Shown here in pieces: positions 52,404-63,877 of a stretch of DNA of 64,000 nt; position 1 is the first letter of the stretch, and the number at the start of each line of letters is the position of its first letter. The position numbers and the translations under genes were made by a program. Source of the stretch: Pseudomonas fluorescens. GTDB taxonomy: Bacteria > Pseudomonadota > Gammaproteobacteria > Pseudomonadales > Pseudomonadaceae. The notes beneath the pieces were generated by a model. It had not been told where the DNA came from. It saw only the letters and a program-made list of their open reading frames with translations, and did no database searches. Location of the stretch: contig NZ_CABVIX010000008.1 of the NCBI RefSeq assembly GCF_902498185.1, positions 1 through 64,000 of the forward strand, in the 5' to 3' direction.

Positions 52404-53498
52404 TCAGAGCACCGCTTTGGGATACGAGCCCAACACTTTCAACGCCACGGCTTCCTGGCTGATCTGCTCCAGCACGGCCTTGATCAGCGGATCGCGGTGG
52501 TGACCGACGAAATCGATGAAGAAGACGTACGTCCACTTGCCACTGCGCGACGGACGGGTCTCGATGCGGGTGAGGTCGATACCATTGGCATGGAACGGCA
52601 CGAGCAATTCGTGCAGTGCGCCAGGCTTGTTGCTCATCGACACGATGATCGAGGTCTTGTCGTCACCCGTCGGCGGGACTTCCTGGCTGCCGATCATGAG
52701 GAACCGCGTGGAGTTGTCCGGGCGATCCTCGATTTTTTCGGCAAGGCGGGTCAGGCCGTAGAGCTTGGCCGCCATGTCACCGGCAATCGCCGCGGAATTC
52801 CACTCGCCCTTGACCCGCTTGGCCGCTTCGGCGTTGCTCGAGACCGCGATGCGCTCGACGTTCGGATAATGCGCATCCAGCCACTTGCGGCACTGGGCCA
52901 GCGACTGGGCGTGGGAGTAGATGCGGGTGATGCTGTTGGTCTTGGTGCTCTCGCCCACCAGCAGATGATGGTGGATGCGCAGCTCGACTTCGCCGCAGAT
53001 CACCATGTCGTGCTCGAGGAAGCTGTCCAGGGTATGGCTGACCGCGCCTTCGGTGGAGTTCTCGACGGGCACCACGCCGAAGTTGACGGCTCCAGCCGCC
53101 ACTTCGCGGAACACTTCGTCGATCGCCGCCATCGGCAGGCTGATCACCGCATGGCCGAAATGCTTCATGGCCGCGGCTTGGGTGAACGTGCCCTCAGGGC
53201 CGAGGTAGGCCACCTTGAGCGGTTCTTCGAGGGCCAGGCAGGAGGACATGATTTCGCGGAAAAGCCGGGCCATTTCCTCGTTGCCGAGAGGACCCGGGTT
53301 GCGCTCCATCACCCGCTTGAGCACCTGAGCTTCGCGCTCGGGGCGGTAGAAGACTGGCTTTTCGCCAGCCGGCAGCGAGGCCGTCTTGACCCGGGCAACT
53401 TCCTGGGCGCAACGGGCACGGTCGCTGATCAGCTCGAGAATTTTCTCGTCGAGGCTGTCGATGCGTACGCGCAGTGCCTTGAGCTCGTGTTCGGACAT
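52404..53498 (-). CDS. pheA: Chorismate mutase/prephenate dehydratase (P-protein)
   Basis: The 364-aa bifunctional enzyme contains an AroQ chorismate mutase (about 1-90: ELKALRVRIDSLDEKILELISDRARCAQEVA), a prephenate dehydratase (about 95-270: VAYLGPEGTFTQAAAMKHFG, VPVENSTEGAVSHTLDSF, NSTRFLMIG) and an ACT domain (about 280-360: SMSNKPGALHELLVPFHANGIDLTRIETRPSR). The ACT segment, with GALxxLL and ETRP in place of the E. coli ESRP, is the probable phenylalanine site. ATG at 53498 overlaps serC by one base (TGATG). No hisC2 lies between pheA and tyrA-aroA here; the spacer is only 81 bp. Confidence 0.96.
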   Translation of the reverse strand: MSEHELKALRVRIDSLDEKILELISDRARCAQEVARVKTASLPAGEKPVFYRPEREAQVLKRVMERNPGPLGNEEMARLFREIMSSCLALEEPLKVAYLGPEGTFTQAAAMKHFGHAVISLPMAAIDEVFREVAAGAVNFGVVPVENSTEGAVSHTLDSFLEHDMVICGEVELRIHHHLLVGESTKTNSITRIYSHAQSLAQCRKWLDAHYPNVERIAVSSNAEAAKRVKGEWNSAAIAGDMAAKLYGLTRLAEKIEDRPDNSTRFLMIGSQEVPPTGDDKTSIIVSMSNKPGALHELLVPFHANGIDLTRIETRPSRSGKWTYVFFIDFVGHHRDPLIKAVLEQISQEAVALKVLGSYPKAVL

Positions 53499-54583
53499 CA
53501 ACCGTGCTCCTTCTCGAATTCGGCCATGTAGGCGACCAGGGCTTCCACCGCGTCCAGCCCCAGGGCGTTGTAGATGGAGGCACGCATGCCGCCAACCGAA
53601 CGATGACCCTTGAGGTTGAGCAGGTCGCGGGCGTCCGCGCCGGCCAGGAAAGCCTTGTCGAGGCGCTCGTCAGCCAGGCGGAAAGGCACGTTCATCCACG
53701 AACGGGCGTTGACGCTGATCGGGTTGGTGTAGAACTCGCTGTTATCGATAAAGCCGTACAGCCGCTCTTTCTTGGCGCGGTTGCGCTGCTCCATCGCCTC
53801 GACGCCGCCCTGCTCCTTGACCCATTCGAACACCAGGCCCGAGAGATACCAGGAGTAGGTGGCGGGCGTGTTGTACATCGAGCCGTTGTCGGCAGCGACC
53901 TTGTAGTCGAGCATGGTCGGGCAGCTGCTGCGGGCGCGGCCGAGCAGGTCTTCCCGCACGATCACCACGACCAGGCCGCTTGGACCGATGTTCTTTTGCG
54001 CACCGGCGTAGATCATGCCGTAGTCGGCGACGTTGATCGGGCGCGAAAGAATGTCTGACGACATGTCGACCACCAGCGGGACGTCGCCGGTCTGGGGGAC
54101 CCAGTCAAACTGCAGTCCGCCGATGGTTTCGTTGGATGCATAGTGAACGTAGGCGGCGTCGGCAGTCAGGTTCCACTCGTTCTGACCCGGAATGGCCAGG
54201 TAATCGAGAGGCTTGGCGCTGGCGGCGACGTTGACGTAGCCGAAGCGGCGGGCTTCTTCGATAGCCTTCTTCGACCAGATACCGGTCTCGATGTAATCGG
54301 CGGTACCGCCTTCAGGCAGCAGGTTGAGCGGGATCTCGGCAAACTGCTGGCTGGCGCCACCCTGCAGGAACAGCACTTTATAGTTCGAGGGGACGCACAG
54401 CAGGTCGCGCAGGTCTTGTTCGGCCTTCTCGGCAATGGCCACGTAGTCGTCGCTGCGGTGGCTCATTTCCATCACGGACAGGCCCTTGCCGTGCCAGTCC
54501 AGCATCTCGGCCTGGGCACGCTGCAGGACAGCGCTGGGAAGCGCAGCAGGGCCTGCGCAGAAGTTAAAGGCTCGTTTGCTCAC
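53498..54583 (-). CDS. serC: Phosphoserine aminotransferase
   Basis: The 361-aa PLP enzyme begins SKRAFNFCAGPAALP and continues with GLSVMEMSHRSDDYVAIAEKAE and VLFLQGGASQQFAEIPLNLL. The PLP-lysine lies in IYAGAQKNIGPSGLVVVIV (about 196), and the C-terminus is typical (GGMRASIYNALGLDAVEALV). It makes phosphoserine for serine and pyridoxal phosphate synthesis. GTG at 54583 fits the family N-terminus (MSKRAFNF); GTG at 54589 is an alternative adding two residues. It begins the serC-pheA-(tyrA-aroA)-cmk-rpsA set after the gyrA terminator. Confidence 0.95.
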   Translation of the reverse strand: MSKRAFNFCAGPAALPSAVLQRAQAEMLDWHGKGLSVMEMSHRSDDYVAIAEKAEQDLRDLLCVPSNYKVLFLQGGASQQFAEIPLNLLPEGGTADYIETGIWSKKAIEEARRFGYVNVAASAKPLDYLAIPGQNEWNLTADAAYVHYASNETIGGLQFDWVPQTGDVPLVVDMSSDILSRPINVADYGMIYAGAQKNIGPSGLVVVIVREDLLGRARSSCPTMLDYKVAADNGSMYNTPATYSWYLSGLVFEWVKEQGGVEAMEQRNRAKKERLYGFIDNSEFYTNPISVNARSWMNVPFRLADERLDKAFLAGADARDLLNLKGHRSVGGMRASIYNALGLDAVEALVAYMAEFEKEHG

Positions 54584-54612
54584 ATCCACTCTCGCTCTGC
54601 TCTAGGAAGTCA

Positions 54613-54636
54613 ACGGGGCGACCATGGCCGCCCCGT
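54613..54636 (-). terminator. gyrA terminator
   Basis: ACGGGGCG (54613-54620) pairs with CGCCCCGT (54629-54636) in a perfect 8-bp stem around an 8-base loop, 17 bp after the gyrA stop and 24-30 bp before serC. On the minus strand it is followed by TGACTT. Some transcription may pass into serC. Confidence 0.75.
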
Positions 54637-54652
54637 CCGGGTTGTTGCGCTG

Positions 54653-57433
<2,781 letters not shown>

Positions 57434-57846
57434 GAGAAGCCTGATTCCTTTTTCTGGTGAAACTTCGTCACATCCATAGGGGGGCGAACGAAGCTCGCCG
57501 CCGCAGCGCTTGGCCATGCGACGACTTACGACAAATCAACGAGTTGAGGCATGGATCTGCGCAAAGAAGGCCGCCTGTATGGGCGACCTTGGAAACCGTC
57601 GGATGTTACCACAAAGGCTGGGCGCTTGGGAGGGTGGGGATAGCGGTGAAACGGTGATGTTTTCCCCGGCGCAGCCGTCACCGCGGGCGCGGGCCTTGTG
57701 TCGCGCAAGGGGTGGGCAGGCAGCCCCTGGCATGCAGGTATATGTGCGTGGAGCACAGAGGCAGGGCACAGATTCCGAAACAATACCCCACTGGCCAACC
57801 GGGGCCTGGAGGCTAGCGTTAGCCACTCGTCCACAAGGAGAACGAC
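57434..57846. other. Spacer between gyrA and the RAYT gene
   Basis: This 413-bp stretch must hold the gyrA promoter (minus strand, nearest 57434) and the promoter of the RAYT gene (plus strand). No coding sequence is convincing. A notable element is an imperfect palindrome at 57643-57684. A long GC-rich tract at 57685-57730 also looks like an eroded REP unit. I see no rRNA, tRNA or further ORF. Confidence 0.5.
57643..57684. repeat. Imperfect palindrome upstream of RAYT, REP-like
   Basis: GCGGTG-AA-ACGG (57643-57654) pairs with CCGT-CACCGC (57675-57684) with two bulged A bases, around a 20-base loop. RAYT genes are normally flanked by REP units they recognise, and an imperfect palindrome with a bulge is that form. 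No copy lies on the other side of the gene, because the mtnA gene abuts it. Confidence 0.4.
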
Positions 57847-58302
57847 ATGGAACGTCCAAACTCCCATCTGCTGCGCCGGGGCCGCGTGTCCGAGCCGGGC
57901 AGGATCTATCTGCTCACGACCGTGACCCGAGACCGGATTCCTTTTTTCACGACACTTCCCATGGCAAGGACGGTCATCCAGCAAATGCGCCAGGCCGACC
58001 GGGAAAACGCATGCCGCTCGCTGGCATGGGTCGTCATGCCAGATCACGTCCACTGGATGATCGAACTCCAGGACTCAACGCTCTGCAGCCTGATGCGCCG
58101 GTTCAAATCCCGCAGCAGTTGCGCGCTATACAAGACCGGCAATGTCCAAGGCCGTATCTGGCAACAGGGGTATCAGGACGAGGCTCTGCGACGGGACCAG
58201 AACGCACTGACCGCCGCCCGCCACATCATCGCCACCCCCCTGCGCGCAGGCCTCGCCGAGCACGTTGGCGACTACCCGCACTGGGACTGTGTCTGGCTCT
58301 GA
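57847..58302 (+). CDS. REP-associated tyrosine transposase (RAYT) with altered active site
   Basis: The 151-aa protein is of the Y1/HUH type (TnpA_REP). It has RGRVSEPGRIYLLTTVTRDRIPFF at the start, HVHWMIEL (HUH motif, His67 and His69), QDEALRRDQNALTAARHI, then ATPLRAGLAEHVGDYPHWDCVWL. In the family I know this last part reads ARYIVANPLRAGL, with the catalytic Tyr in the helix; here that position is His126 (codon CAC). The protein probably cannot form the 5'-phosphotyrosine intermediate, though it may still bind REP DNA. AAGGAG lies 6 bp before the ATG. It ends one base before the mtnA-type gene, to which it is convergent. RAYTs are usually immobile host-domesticated genes. Confidence 0.82.
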   Translation: MERPNSHLLRRGRVSEPGRIYLLTTVTRDRIPFFTTLPMARTVIQQMRQADRENACRSLAWVVMPDHVHWMIELQDSTLCSLMRRFKSRSSCALYKTGNVQGRIWQQGYQDEALRRDQNALTAARHIIATPLRAGLAEHVGDYPHWDCVWL

Positions 58303-58303
58303 T

Positions 58304-59380
58304 TCAATGCAAACGCTTGCGACACATGAGCTGGGCCAGCTTGGCGGTATCCGGCCGCTCGACGATGCCCTTCTCGGTGACGATCACGTCGATCAGGTCT
58401 GCCGGGGTCACGTCGAATACCGGGTTGACGGCGTCGACCTCGGCACCAAGACGCTGCCCTGCCAGTTCGAGCGTGTCACTGGCGACTCCTTCCTCGATGA
58501 ACACGTCTTCGCCGCTGGCCAGATTCAGGTCGATGCTGGAGCTGGGCGCGACCACCATGAAGCGTACGCCATGGTGCATCGCGGTAACGGCGAGCTGGTA
58601 GGTGCCGATGCGGTTGACCACGTCGCCATTGGCGGTGATGTGCTCGGCGCCGACGATCACCCATGTTATGCCCTTGGTCTTCATCAGGTGGGCTGCGGCG
58701 GAGTCTGCATTGACGGTGACCGGGATGCCGTCGGCTTCCAGCTCCCAGGCGGTCAGGCGCGAGCCGAGCAGCGCTGGCCGGGTTTCGTCGGCGTAGACAC
58801 GCTCGACCATGCCTTCCAGGTAAGCGGCGCGGATCACCCCCAAAGCGGTGCCAAACCCTCCAGTGGCGAGGGCGCCAGCGTTGCCATGGGTCAGCAGGAT
58901 CTGCTCGCTGCCCTGGTGCCTGCGGATCAGGTCGACGCCGAACTGCGCCATGGTGAGGTTGGCCTCGCGGTCGCTGTCATGGATGGCGATCGCTTCGGCC
59001 TCCATGATGGCCAGCACGCCGTCGCCTTCGCGCACCCGCAACAGCCGGTCGCGCATGCGGTTGAGCGCCCAGGCCAGATTGACGGCGGCAGGCTGGGTTT
59101 GCGCGAGCGCCTCGAAGTCTTCTTCAAGGGCCATCTCCCAGTCGTCATCGACACCCAGGCGTTCGCGCAACCCAAGGACGATGCCGTAGGCGGCGGCAAT
59201 GCCAACGGCCGGAGCACCCTGCACCACCTCTGCACGGATGGCATCGGCGACAGCGGCAGCGGTGGCAAGCGGCAACCAGACGGGTTCGAACGGCAGGCTG
59301 CGCTGGTCGAGCAGATGCAGGACGCCATCACACCACTTGATGGACGTCACCTTCTCTGCCGCCAAAAGTCGCTCGCGCAT
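58304..59380 (-). CDS. mtnA: MtnA-family protein lacking canonical catalytic residues
   Basis: The 358-aa protein has the length, start ([11 protein letters not shown]) and fold of S-methyl-5-thioribose-1-phosphate isomerase, which converts methylthioribose-1-phosphate to the ribulose form in methionine salvage. Family motifs I know are [29 protein letters not shown] and NKIGTYQLA. The corresponding segments here are QGAPAVG (Gln54), QPAAVNL (Gln96), [10 protein letters not shown] (Gly166), GAEHI (Glu246, His247) and NRIGTYQLA. Both catalytic residues (Cys, Asp; Bacillus numbering 160 and 240) and two phosphate-binding arginines (51, 94) are thus changed in an intact frame. It is beside the divergent mtaD, as in P. 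aeruginosa. Read as an impaired or repurposed enzyme; the symbol names the family. Confidence 0.85.
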   Translation of the reverse strand: MRERLLAAEKVTSIKWCDGVLHLLDQRSLPFEPVWLPLATAAAVADAIRAEVVQGAPAVGIAAAYGIVLGLRERLGVDDDWEMALEEDFEALAQTQPAAVNLAWALNRMRDRLLRVREGDGVLAIMEAEAIAIHDSDREANLTMAQFGVDLIRRHQGSEQILLTHGNAGALATGGFGTALGVIRAAYLEGMVERVYADETRPALLGSRLTAWELEADGIPVTVNADSAAAHLMKTKGITWVIVGAEHITANGDVVNRIGTYQLAVTAMHHGVRFMVVAPSSSIDLNLASGEDVFIEEGVASDTLELAGQRLGAEVDAVNPVFDVTPADLIDVIVTEKGIVERPDTAKLAQLMCRKRLH

Positions 59381-59487
59381 TGCTTCTCCCCATCGTTCGG
59401 ACATCAAAAGCGGGCGATTATAGCGAGCCTCAGGCGCGGACGCTCGGGTATACTGCGCCTTTCGCCCTTCAACCCCAGGTTACCTGC

Positions 59488-60813
59488 ATGCCTACACCCG
59501 CCGCGCCTCTCGACCTGCTGCTCCTGCCCACTTGGCTGGTGCCCGTCGAACCGGCCGGAGCGGTACTGGAGAACCATGCGCTGGGCATACGCGACGGACT
59601 GATCGCCTGGCTCGGCCCACGCGAACAGGCGCCGGAGGCGCTCGAAACCCGCGAACTGCCTGACCAGTTGCTCTGCCCCGGGCTGATCAACGCCCACGGT
59701 CATGCCGCAATGACGCTGTTGCGCGGCATGGCTGACGACCTGCCACTGATGACCTGGCTGGAAGACCATATCTGGCCAGCCGAGGGACGCTGGGTCGACG
59801 AAGCGTTTGTGCGCGATGGCACCGACCTCGCCATCGCCGAGCAGATCAAGGGCGGCATCACCTGCTTTGCCGACATGTACTTTTTCCCGAAGGAAGCCAG
59901 CGAGCGGGTGCACCAGAGTGGTATCCGCGCGCAGATCAGCGCCCCGCTGCTGGACTTCCCGATCCCGGGGGCGCGCAGTACCGAAGAGGCGCTGAACCTT
60001 GCCGTAGAGCTGTTCAACGACCTGCGTCACCATCCGCGCATCACCGTTGCCCTGGGCCCTCACGCCCCCTATACGGTAAGTGACCAGAACCTCGAGAAGA
60101 TCCGCGTCATCGCCGAAGAGCTGGACGCACCGCTGCAGATGCATATCCACGAAACCGCTTTCGAGGTCGAGCAGTCCCTGGCCGAGCGCGGTGAACGTCC
60201 GCTGGCGCGTCTTGCCCGGCTAGGCCTGCTGGGCCCGCGCCTGCAGGCGGTGCACATGACCCAGATCAGCGACGAGGACCTGGCCCTGCTGGTGGAAACC
60301 AATACCAGCGTGGTCCATTGCCCCGAGTCGAACCTCAAGCTGGCGAGCGGTTTCTGCCCCGTCGAGCGGCTGTGGCAGGCGGGTGTGAACGTGGCCATCG
60401 GCACCGACGGCGCGGCCAGCAACAACGATCTCGACCTGCTGGGCGAGACCCGCACCGCCGCGCTGCTGGCCAAGGCCGTCGCAGGCTCGGCCTCGGCGCT
60501 GGATGCACATCGCGCCCTGCGCATGGCCACGCTCAACGGCGCCCGCGCCCTGGGGCTCGAAGCATGCATCGGCTCGCTGGAAACCGGCAAGTCCGCTGAC
60601 CTGGCCGCCTTCGACCTTTCGGGACTGGCCCAGCAACCGGTCTATGACCCGGTTTCGCAACTGATCTATGCCACGGGCCGCGACTGTGTGCGGCACGTCT
60701 GGGTCGCTGGCAGGCAGCTTCTCGACGACCGCCGTCTTACCCGCCTGGACGAACAGGCCCTGACCGCCACCGCCCGCGCATGGGGTGATCGTATCGCCGG
60801 GCGTACCGAATAA
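59488..60813 (+). CDS. mtaD: 5-methylthioadenosine/S-adenosylhomocysteine deaminase-type amidohydrolase
   Basis: The 441-aa TRZ/ATZ-type amidohydrolase has the zinc-binding [10 protein letters not shown] (HxH, about 72), MHIHET (about 215), VHMTQ (about 252) and [13 protein letters not shown] (Asp about 308); all are intact. In P. aeruginosa the gene next to mtnA (PA3170) makes methylthioinosine from methylthioadenosine, the entry step of its methionine salvage route. The ATG at 59488 gives the usual N-terminus. It is divergent from mtnA (107 bp) and upstream of ubiG. Its good active site contrasts with the altered neighbour. Confidence 0.92.
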   Translation: MPTPAAPLDLLLLPTWLVPVEPAGAVLENHALGIRDGLIAWLGPREQAPEALETRELPDQLLCPGLINAHGHAAMTLLRGMADDLPLMTWLEDHIWPAEGRWVDEAFVRDGTDLAIAEQIKGGITCFADMYFFPKEASERVHQSGIRAQISAPLLDFPIPGARSTEEALNLAVELFNDLRHHPRITVALGPHAPYTVSDQNLEKIRVIAEELDAPLQMHIHETAFEVEQSLAERGERPLARLARLGLLGPRLQAVHMTQISDEDLALLVETNTSVVHCPESNLKLASGFCPVERLWQAGVNVAIGTDGAASNNDLDLLGETRTAALLAKAVAGSASALDAHRALRMATLNGARALGLEACIGSLETGKSADLAAFDLSGLAQQPVYDPVSQLIYATGRDCVRHVWVAGRQLLDDRRLTRLDEQALTATARAWGDRIAGRTE

Positions 60814-60875
60814 CCGGCCGGCAGCCGCCGCTGCTGGTCCGTGACACCTTTATCGAAGTTTCAGAGGACTGTTCA

Positions 60876-61574
60876 ATGAGCAACGTCGACCACGCCGAAA
60901 TCGCCAAGTTCGAAGCCCTGGCCCACCGCTGGTGGGACCGCGAGAGCGAGTTCAAGCCGCTGCACGACATCAACCCGCTGCGCGTCAACTGGATCGACGA
61001 GCGCGTGAGCCTGGCCGGCAAGAAAGTGCTGGACGTCGGCTGCGGCGGCGGCATTCTCAGCGAGGCGATGGCCCTGCGCGGCGCCACCGTCACCGGCATC
61101 GACATGGGCGAAGCGCCCCTGGCCGTGGCCCAGCTGCACCAGCTCGAGTCTGGCGTCGAGGTCGAATACCGGCAGATCACCGCCGAAGCCCTGGCCGAGG
61201 AAATGCCCGGGCAGTTCGACGTGATCACGTGCCTCGAGATGCTCGAGCACGTGCCCGACCCGTCGTCGGTCATCCGCGCCTGCTTCCGCATGGTCAAGCC
61301 GGGCGGCCAGGTGTTTTTCTCGACCATCAGCCGCAATCCGAAGGCCTACCTGTTCGCGATCATCGGTGCCGAATACATCATGAAGCTGCTGCCACGCGGC
61401 ACCCATGACTTCAAGAAATTCATCCGCCCCTCCGAGCTGGGCGCCTGGAGCCGCAGCGCCGGCCTGGAGGTCAAGGACATCATCGGCCTGACCTACAACC
61501 CGCTGACCAAGCACTACAAGCTGAGCAGCGACGTGGACGTCAACTACATGATCCAGACCCTGCGCGAGGAATGA
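60876..61574 (+). CDS. ubiG: Bifunctional ubiquinone biosynthesis O-methyltransferase
   Basis: The 232-aa SAM-dependent methyltransferase has [15 protein letters not shown] (motif I, about 50), [11 protein letters not shown] (motif II), [16 protein letters not shown] and [20 protein letters not shown] with ISRNPKA as a ubiquinone-family mark. It carries out the two O-methylations in ubiquinone biosynthesis. AGGA precedes the ATG. It overlaps the next gene's start region (see mupP), consistent with co-translation in a run mtaD-ubiG-mupP-yciK. Confidence 0.95.
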   Translation: MSNVDHAEIAKFEALAHRWWDRESEFKPLHDINPLRVNWIDERVSLAGKKVLDVGCGGGILSEAMALRGATVTGIDMGEAPLAVAQLHQLESGVEVEYRQITAEALAEEMPGQFDVITCLEMLEHVPDPSSVIRACFRMVKPGGQVFFSTISRNPKAYLFAIIGAEYIMKLLPRGTHDFKKFIRPSELGAWSRSAGLEVKDIIGLTYNPLTKHYKLSSDVDVNYMIQTLREE

Positions 61575-61576
61575 GC

Positions 61577-62248
61577 ATGCGTTTGCGAGCAGTACTCTTC
61601 GACATGGACGGCACCTTGCTGGACACCGCGCCGGACTTCATCGCCATCTGCCAGGCCATGCTCGCCGAACGCGGCCTGCCGGCGATCGAGGACAAGTGCA
61701 TCCGCGACGTGATCTCGGGCGGCGCGCGGGCAATGGTCGCGGCGAGCTTTGCGATGGACCCGGCGGACGAGGGCTTCGAGGCGTTGCGCCTGGAATTCCT
61801 GGAGCGTTACCAGCGTGACTGCGCAGTGCACAGCAAGCTGTTCGACGGCATGCACGAACTGCTGGCCGATATCGAAAAGGGCAACCTGATCTGGGGCGTG
61901 GTCACCAACAAGCCGGTGCGTTTTGCCGAGCCGATCATGCAGCGCCTGGGGCTGGCCGAGCGTTCGGCAGTATTGATCTGCCCGGACCATGTGAAAAACA
62001 GCAAGCCTGATCCCGAGCCGCTGATCCTTGCCTGCGCAACGCTGGGCCTGGATCCGGCCAGCGTATTGTTCGTGGGTGATGACCTGCGTGACATCGAGTC
62101 TGGCCGCGACGCCGGTACCCGGACGGCGGCAGTGCGCTACGGCTATATTCATCCTGAGGACAACCCCGACAACTGGGGTGCGGACGTGGTGGTGGATCAT
62201 CCGCTGGAGCTGCGCAAGGTGCTCGATAGCGCGCTTTGCGGCTGCTGA
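61577..62248 (+). CDS. mupP: N-acetylmuramic acid 6-phosphate phosphatase (HAD family)
   Basis: The 223-aa HAD phosphatase starts [21 protein letters not shown] with the DxDGT nucleophile, then VTNKPVRF (motif II), [13 protein letters not shown] (motif III) and [18 protein letters not shown] (motif IV). MupP removes the phosphate from MurNAc-6-P in the Pseudomonas recycling pathway that bypasses de novo UDP-MurNAc synthesis and gives intrinsic fosfomycin tolerance. The ATG at 61577 has GAGGA at 6 bp; the alternative at 61571 has the ribosome site too close and overlaps the ubiG stop. Confidence 0.93.
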   Translation: MRLRAVLFDMDGTLLDTAPDFIAICQAMLAERGLPAIEDKCIRDVISGGARAMVAASFAMDPADEGFEALRLEFLERYQRDCAVHSKLFDGMHELLADIEKGNLIWGVVTNKPVRFAEPIMQRLGLAERSAVLICPDHVKNSKPDPEPLILACATLGLDPASVLFVGDDLRDIESGRDAGTRTAAVRYGYIHPEDNPDNWGADVVVDHPLELRKVLDSALCGC

Positions 62249-62293
62249 CCCCGGGATCGCTCCGCGCTCCCCCGTACTGAAAAGGACAACTCC

Positions 62294-63034
62294 ATGTTCG
62301 ACTACACCGCCCGCCCCGACCTGCTCAAGGGCCGCATCATCCTGGTCACCGGCGCTGGCCGTGGTATCGGCGCGGCCGCTGCCAAGAGCTATGCAGCCCA
62401 TGGCGCCACCGTGCTGTTGCTGGGCAAGACCGAGGCAAACCTCAACGAGGTCTATGACGAGATCGTCGCCGCAGGCCACGCCGAACCTGTAGTGGTGCCG
62501 TTCAATCTGGAGACCGCCCTGCCCCACCATTACGAGGAGCTGGCGGCAATGATCGAGGACACCTTCGGTCGCCTGGACGGTCTGCTGCACAACGCCTCGA
62601 TCATCGGCCCGCGCACACCGGTCGAGCAGTTGTCGGGGGAGCACTTCATGCGGGTGATGCACATCAACGTCAATGCGATGTTCATGCTGACCAGCACCCT
62701 GCTGCCGTTGCTCAAGCTGTCCGAGGACGCCTCGGTGGTGTTCACCTCCAGCAGTGTCGGGCGCAAGGGCCGGGCCTACTGGGGCGCCTATGGCGTGTCG
62801 AAGTTCGCCACCGAGGGGCTGATGCAGACCCTCGCCGACGAACTCGAGAACGTCGCTGCGGTGCGCTCCAACAGCATCAACCCGGGCGCCACCCGCACCA
62901 GCATGCGCGCCCAGGCCTATCCTAGCGAGAACCCGCAGAACAACCCCCTGCCCGAGGAAATCATGCCGGTCTACCTGTACCTGATGGGCCCGGACAGCGT
63001 CAGCGTCAACGGCCAGGCCCTCAACGCCCAGTAG
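62294..63034 (+). CDS. YciK-type short-chain dehydrogenase
   Basis: The 246-aa SDR has the NAD(P)-binding loop VTGAGRGIGAAAAKSYA (TGxxxGIG), DGLLHNASIIGP (the NNAG-like strand) and the YxxxK catalytic pair in YWGAYGVSKFA (Tyr about 160, Lys about 164), with Ser in FTSSSVG. It is of the YciK subgroup found next to mupP in Pseudomonas. Substrate unknown. ATG follows AAAGGA. It ends 3 bp before the convergent TenA-like gene, completing the mtaD-ubiG-mupP-yciK run. Confidence 0.92.
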   Translation: MFDYTARPDLLKGRIILVTGAGRGIGAAAAKSYAAHGATVLLLGKTEANLNEVYDEIVAAGHAEPVVVPFNLETALPHHYEELAAMIEDTFGRLDGLLHNASIIGPRTPVEQLSGEHFMRVMHINVNAMFMLTSTLLPLLKLSEDASVVFTSSSVGRKGRAYWGAYGVSKFATEGLMQTLADELENVAAVRSNSINPGATRTSMRAQAYPSENPQNNPLPEEIMPVYLYLMGPDSVSVNGQALNAQ

Positions 63035-63037
63035 GCC

Positions 63038-63826
63038 TCAGCCAGCAGCCAGGGCCGGGCGCACACGCCGGGTCTCGTGCTGCTGCTCCATCTGCAGGCA
63101 ACGCTCCAGGAAGTGGAACATGCAGTCGTAGCTCTTGCAGATAGCCTTGCGCAGCTCAGCGCGCAGGGCCTGGGAAGGGTTTTCCCCGGCCAGCGTGCAG
63201 ATGATCTCCAGCGCTTCCCACGGGTGCGCATCGTCGTAGTGAGCGTGCATCTTCAGCCATTTCATGGCGCGCTTGCGGCCTTCCTCGGGGAAACCTTCGG
63301 CATAGCCGCCCGTGGAGCAGACCAGCGCCGACCATTCGCCGGTCGCGCCTTCGATGGCGTAGTTGGTGGCGGCAATGGCCACCACCAGCGACTCCGTCGC
63401 GCACACCCGCCAACACCAGTCATTGAGCGCATTGAGCTCCAGCGGCACTTCCTGAGCCTGCAGGTCGTGCAGGCTGACGCCATGGGCGTGGCACCAGTTC
63501 ACCCAGTAGTCGGCATGGTTCAGTTCGACGCGGATATTGCGCATCAGCCAGCGCCGGGCCAGATCCTCGCCGGGGTGGCGGGCGTAGCGCGTCTTGGTGA
63601 GGTTGTGGGCCATGTACAGTGAAAACTGCTCGACCACCGGCCAGCCACCGATCAGGTACTGGCGGATGGTCTTCTGGTCGAGCCGACCATCACGCAGACG
63701 ATGGTAGAACTCATGGTCGACCACCCGACGCTTGCTCTCGCTGCAGTCTTCGATCAATTGCTGGGCCCAGGTGGGGTAGCTGTTGGGGTCCATCAGTGGC
63801 CCGAGGCGGATGAATGCGTTGCTCAC
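63038..63826 (-). CDS. TenA/PqqC-like haem-oxygenase-fold protein, possible diiron enzyme
   Basis: The 262-aa helical protein (begins MSNAFIRLGPLM) is of the TenA/PqqC/CADD superfamily. Candidate metal ligands are arranged as Glu101-xx-His104 (RVELNHADYW), Glu159 (NYAIEG), and His194-xxx-Asp198-xx-His201 (MHAHYDDAH). This last HxxxDxxH spacing resembles the haem-oxygenase-like diiron oxidases and CADD rather than the thiaminase TenA. GTG at 63826 follows AAGGAG at 6 bp. Often annotated as a transcriptional regulator because of old TenA naming; I see no HTH. Substrate unknown. Confidence 0.78.
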   Translation of the reverse strand: MSNAFIRLGPLMDPNSYPTWAQQLIEDCSESKRRVVDHEFYHRLRDGRLDQKTIRQYLIGGWPVVEQFSLYMAHNLTKTRYARHPGEDLARRWLMRNIRVELNHADYWVNWCHAHGVSLHDLQAQEVPLELNALNDWCWRVCATESLVVAIAATNYAIEGATGEWSALVCSTGGYAEGFPEEGRKRAMKWLKMHAHYDDAHPWEALEIICTLAGENPSQALRAELRKAICKSYDCMFHFLERCLQMEQQHETRRVRPALAAG

Positions 63827-63877
63827 TTCACACTCCTTGTATCCCTGTGATTGTTTTGGCAGAACACAAACACGGAC

